In this document: piece after piece, positions 12,568 to 13,134 of the stretch | Layout: each line of letters begins with the position of its first letter | Position numbering within the stretch: the first letter of the stretch is position 1 | Source of the DNA: DASPLH01 sp035627675 | GTDB taxonomy: Bacteria > Acidobacteriota > Terriglobia > Terriglobales > Acidobacteriaceae | DNA: 13,134 bases | NCBI GenBank assembly: GCA_035627675.1 | Contig: DASPLH010000204.1 | Location: 1 to 13,134, forward strand | Direction of reading: 5' to 3' | Notes under the pieces: generated by a model | Seen by the model: only the letters and a program-made list of their open reading frames with translations | The model's database searches: none | What the model was told of the DNA's origin: nothing | Program-made: the position numbers and the translations under genes

Positions 12568-13134
12568 GTGAGCACCGACAGAGGAAGGCAGATCGACGAC
12601 GAAACCGTCACGGCGATGCAGGCCTGCATCACTCACGCCCGCGCTTTGCTCGAATCCGCTCGCGCTGTGCAGGCGGCCGGGCACCATAACATTGCCTACC
12701 ATCTCGCAAGTCTCGCCCTTGAGGAGATTGGCCGCCGCGAGTTGATCCCGATCCAGGCGCTTGCGTCGAAGCGCGCTATCCCGCCTGCTTGGCCGGAGAA
12801 ACACACACAAGATCACATCAAGAAGCTCTTCTGGTGTTTCTTCGGTGGGAGCTTCCTATACGACCGCATTTCCGGCAAGCGACTCGAGGAATTCAGCGCG
12901 CTCGCCGAAAGAATTCACCTCACGCGCATCGCCGGTCTATACGTGGATAAGGGGGAAGACATTCTCAACGTTCCGCAGCAGGCGGTAAGCCCGGAGGAAT
13001 GCGACTGGCTCTTGCGTCTGGTGACCGCACGACTTGACATGGCGGAAAGCGAAACAATGCGCGATCACATACCCGAGGATGAGGTCGAGTTGCAGACATG
13101 GTTTCTAACGGCCACCGAAGACTGCGAAAAACGG
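12568..13134 (+). CDS. AbiV-like HEPN-domain abortive-infection protein (partial)
   Basis: 189 residues are visible from a GTG at 12568 to the right edge without a stop. The helix SARAVQAAGHHNIAYHLASL followed by ALEEIGRRELI (30-60) is the AbiV/HEPN signature helix, where relatives read LALEEIGK. DHIKKL (82-87) and LTRIAGLYVD (118-127) also fit the AbiV pattern. AbiV proteins abort phage infection in Lactococcus; many chromosomal relatives are untested. A canonical HEPN RNase motif (R-x4-6-H) is not obvious in the visible part. The start is uncertain: there is no Shine-Dalgarno before the GTG, but TAGATT ends 7 nt upstream, which would fit a leaderless mRNA. An ATG at codon 17 (12616) is an alternative. 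The partner genes, if any, lie off window. Confidence 0.75.
   Translation, partial: MSTDRGRQIDDETVTAMQACITHARALLESARAVQAAGHHNIAYHLASLALEEIGRRELIPIQALASKRAIPPAWPEKHTQDHIKKLFWCFFGGSFLYDRISGKRLEEFSALAERIHLTRIAGLYVDKGEDILNVPQQAVSPEECDWLLRLVTARLDMAESETMRDHIPEDEVELQTWFLTATEDCEKR

Noticed and set aside
12472..12816. A 114-codon minus-strand frame opposite the AbiV-like gene start
   Set aside because: Antisense to the AbiV signature helix; no supporting features.

Overview
The window reads as a piece of a GC-rich, free-living, Gram-negative-type bacterial chromosome, most likely an Acidobacteriota (Terriglobia / Koribacter-like) genome. This is an inference from three things: the mix of housekeeping and secreted proteins, the style of the non-coding hairpin repeats (GGTGGGGC-type and TCCTGA...TCAGGA-type elements), and gene types such as a PEGA-domain secreted protein, a DUF1028 protein with TPRs and a DapA-family protein with an insertion. 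No rRNA, tRNA, CRISPR array, transposase or prophage gene was seen.

Layout. (1) 1-2437, minus strand: a catabolic operon read right to left, TetR/AcrR regulator, then enoyl-CoA hydratase, then aldehyde dehydrogenase (cut by the left edge). A nested CGAACG-TT-CGTTCG inverted repeat lies just downstream of a candidate promoter in front of the regulator, which suggests autoregulation by an acyl-CoA-type ligand. (2) 2438-2871, non-coding: the operator, a small array of GC-rich hairpins, a C-rich stretch and a hairpin in the leader of the next gene. (3) 2872-4266, plus: a ferritin-like protein with a very long, disordered, basic tail. (4) 4508-7787, minus: a secreted PEGA-domain protein, a DapA/HOGA-like aldolase with a roughly 60-residue insertion and its own clear rho-independent terminator, and a secreted DUF1028-TPR protein. 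(5) 7955-10080, plus: an operon of a membrane-anchored SRPBCC protein, a translationally coupled zinc alcohol dehydrogenase and a previously unnoticed 24-codon ORF with a near-perfect Shine-Dalgarno sequence, closed by a strong rho-independent terminator. (6) 10082-11532: a divergent pair, a secreted coiled-coil/BamE-like protein (minus) and an NTF2-like protein (plus). (7) 11557-12021, minus: a short TrmO-type tRNA methyltransferase. (8) 12022-12567: non-coding, rich in inverted repeats. (9) 12568 to the right edge, plus: the start of an AbiV-like HEPN protein, the only sign of phage defence here.

The most interesting items are the 24-aa ORF at the end of the SRPBCC-dehydrogenase operon, the ferritin-like protein with its 285-residue tail, the insertion in the DapA-like enzyme, and the decayed tandem duplication that copied the 3' end of the DUF1028 gene. 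The window does not show a clear new multi-gene system. If one exists, the best candidates are the SRPBCC-ADH-small-peptide operon and whatever continues past the AbiV-like gene.
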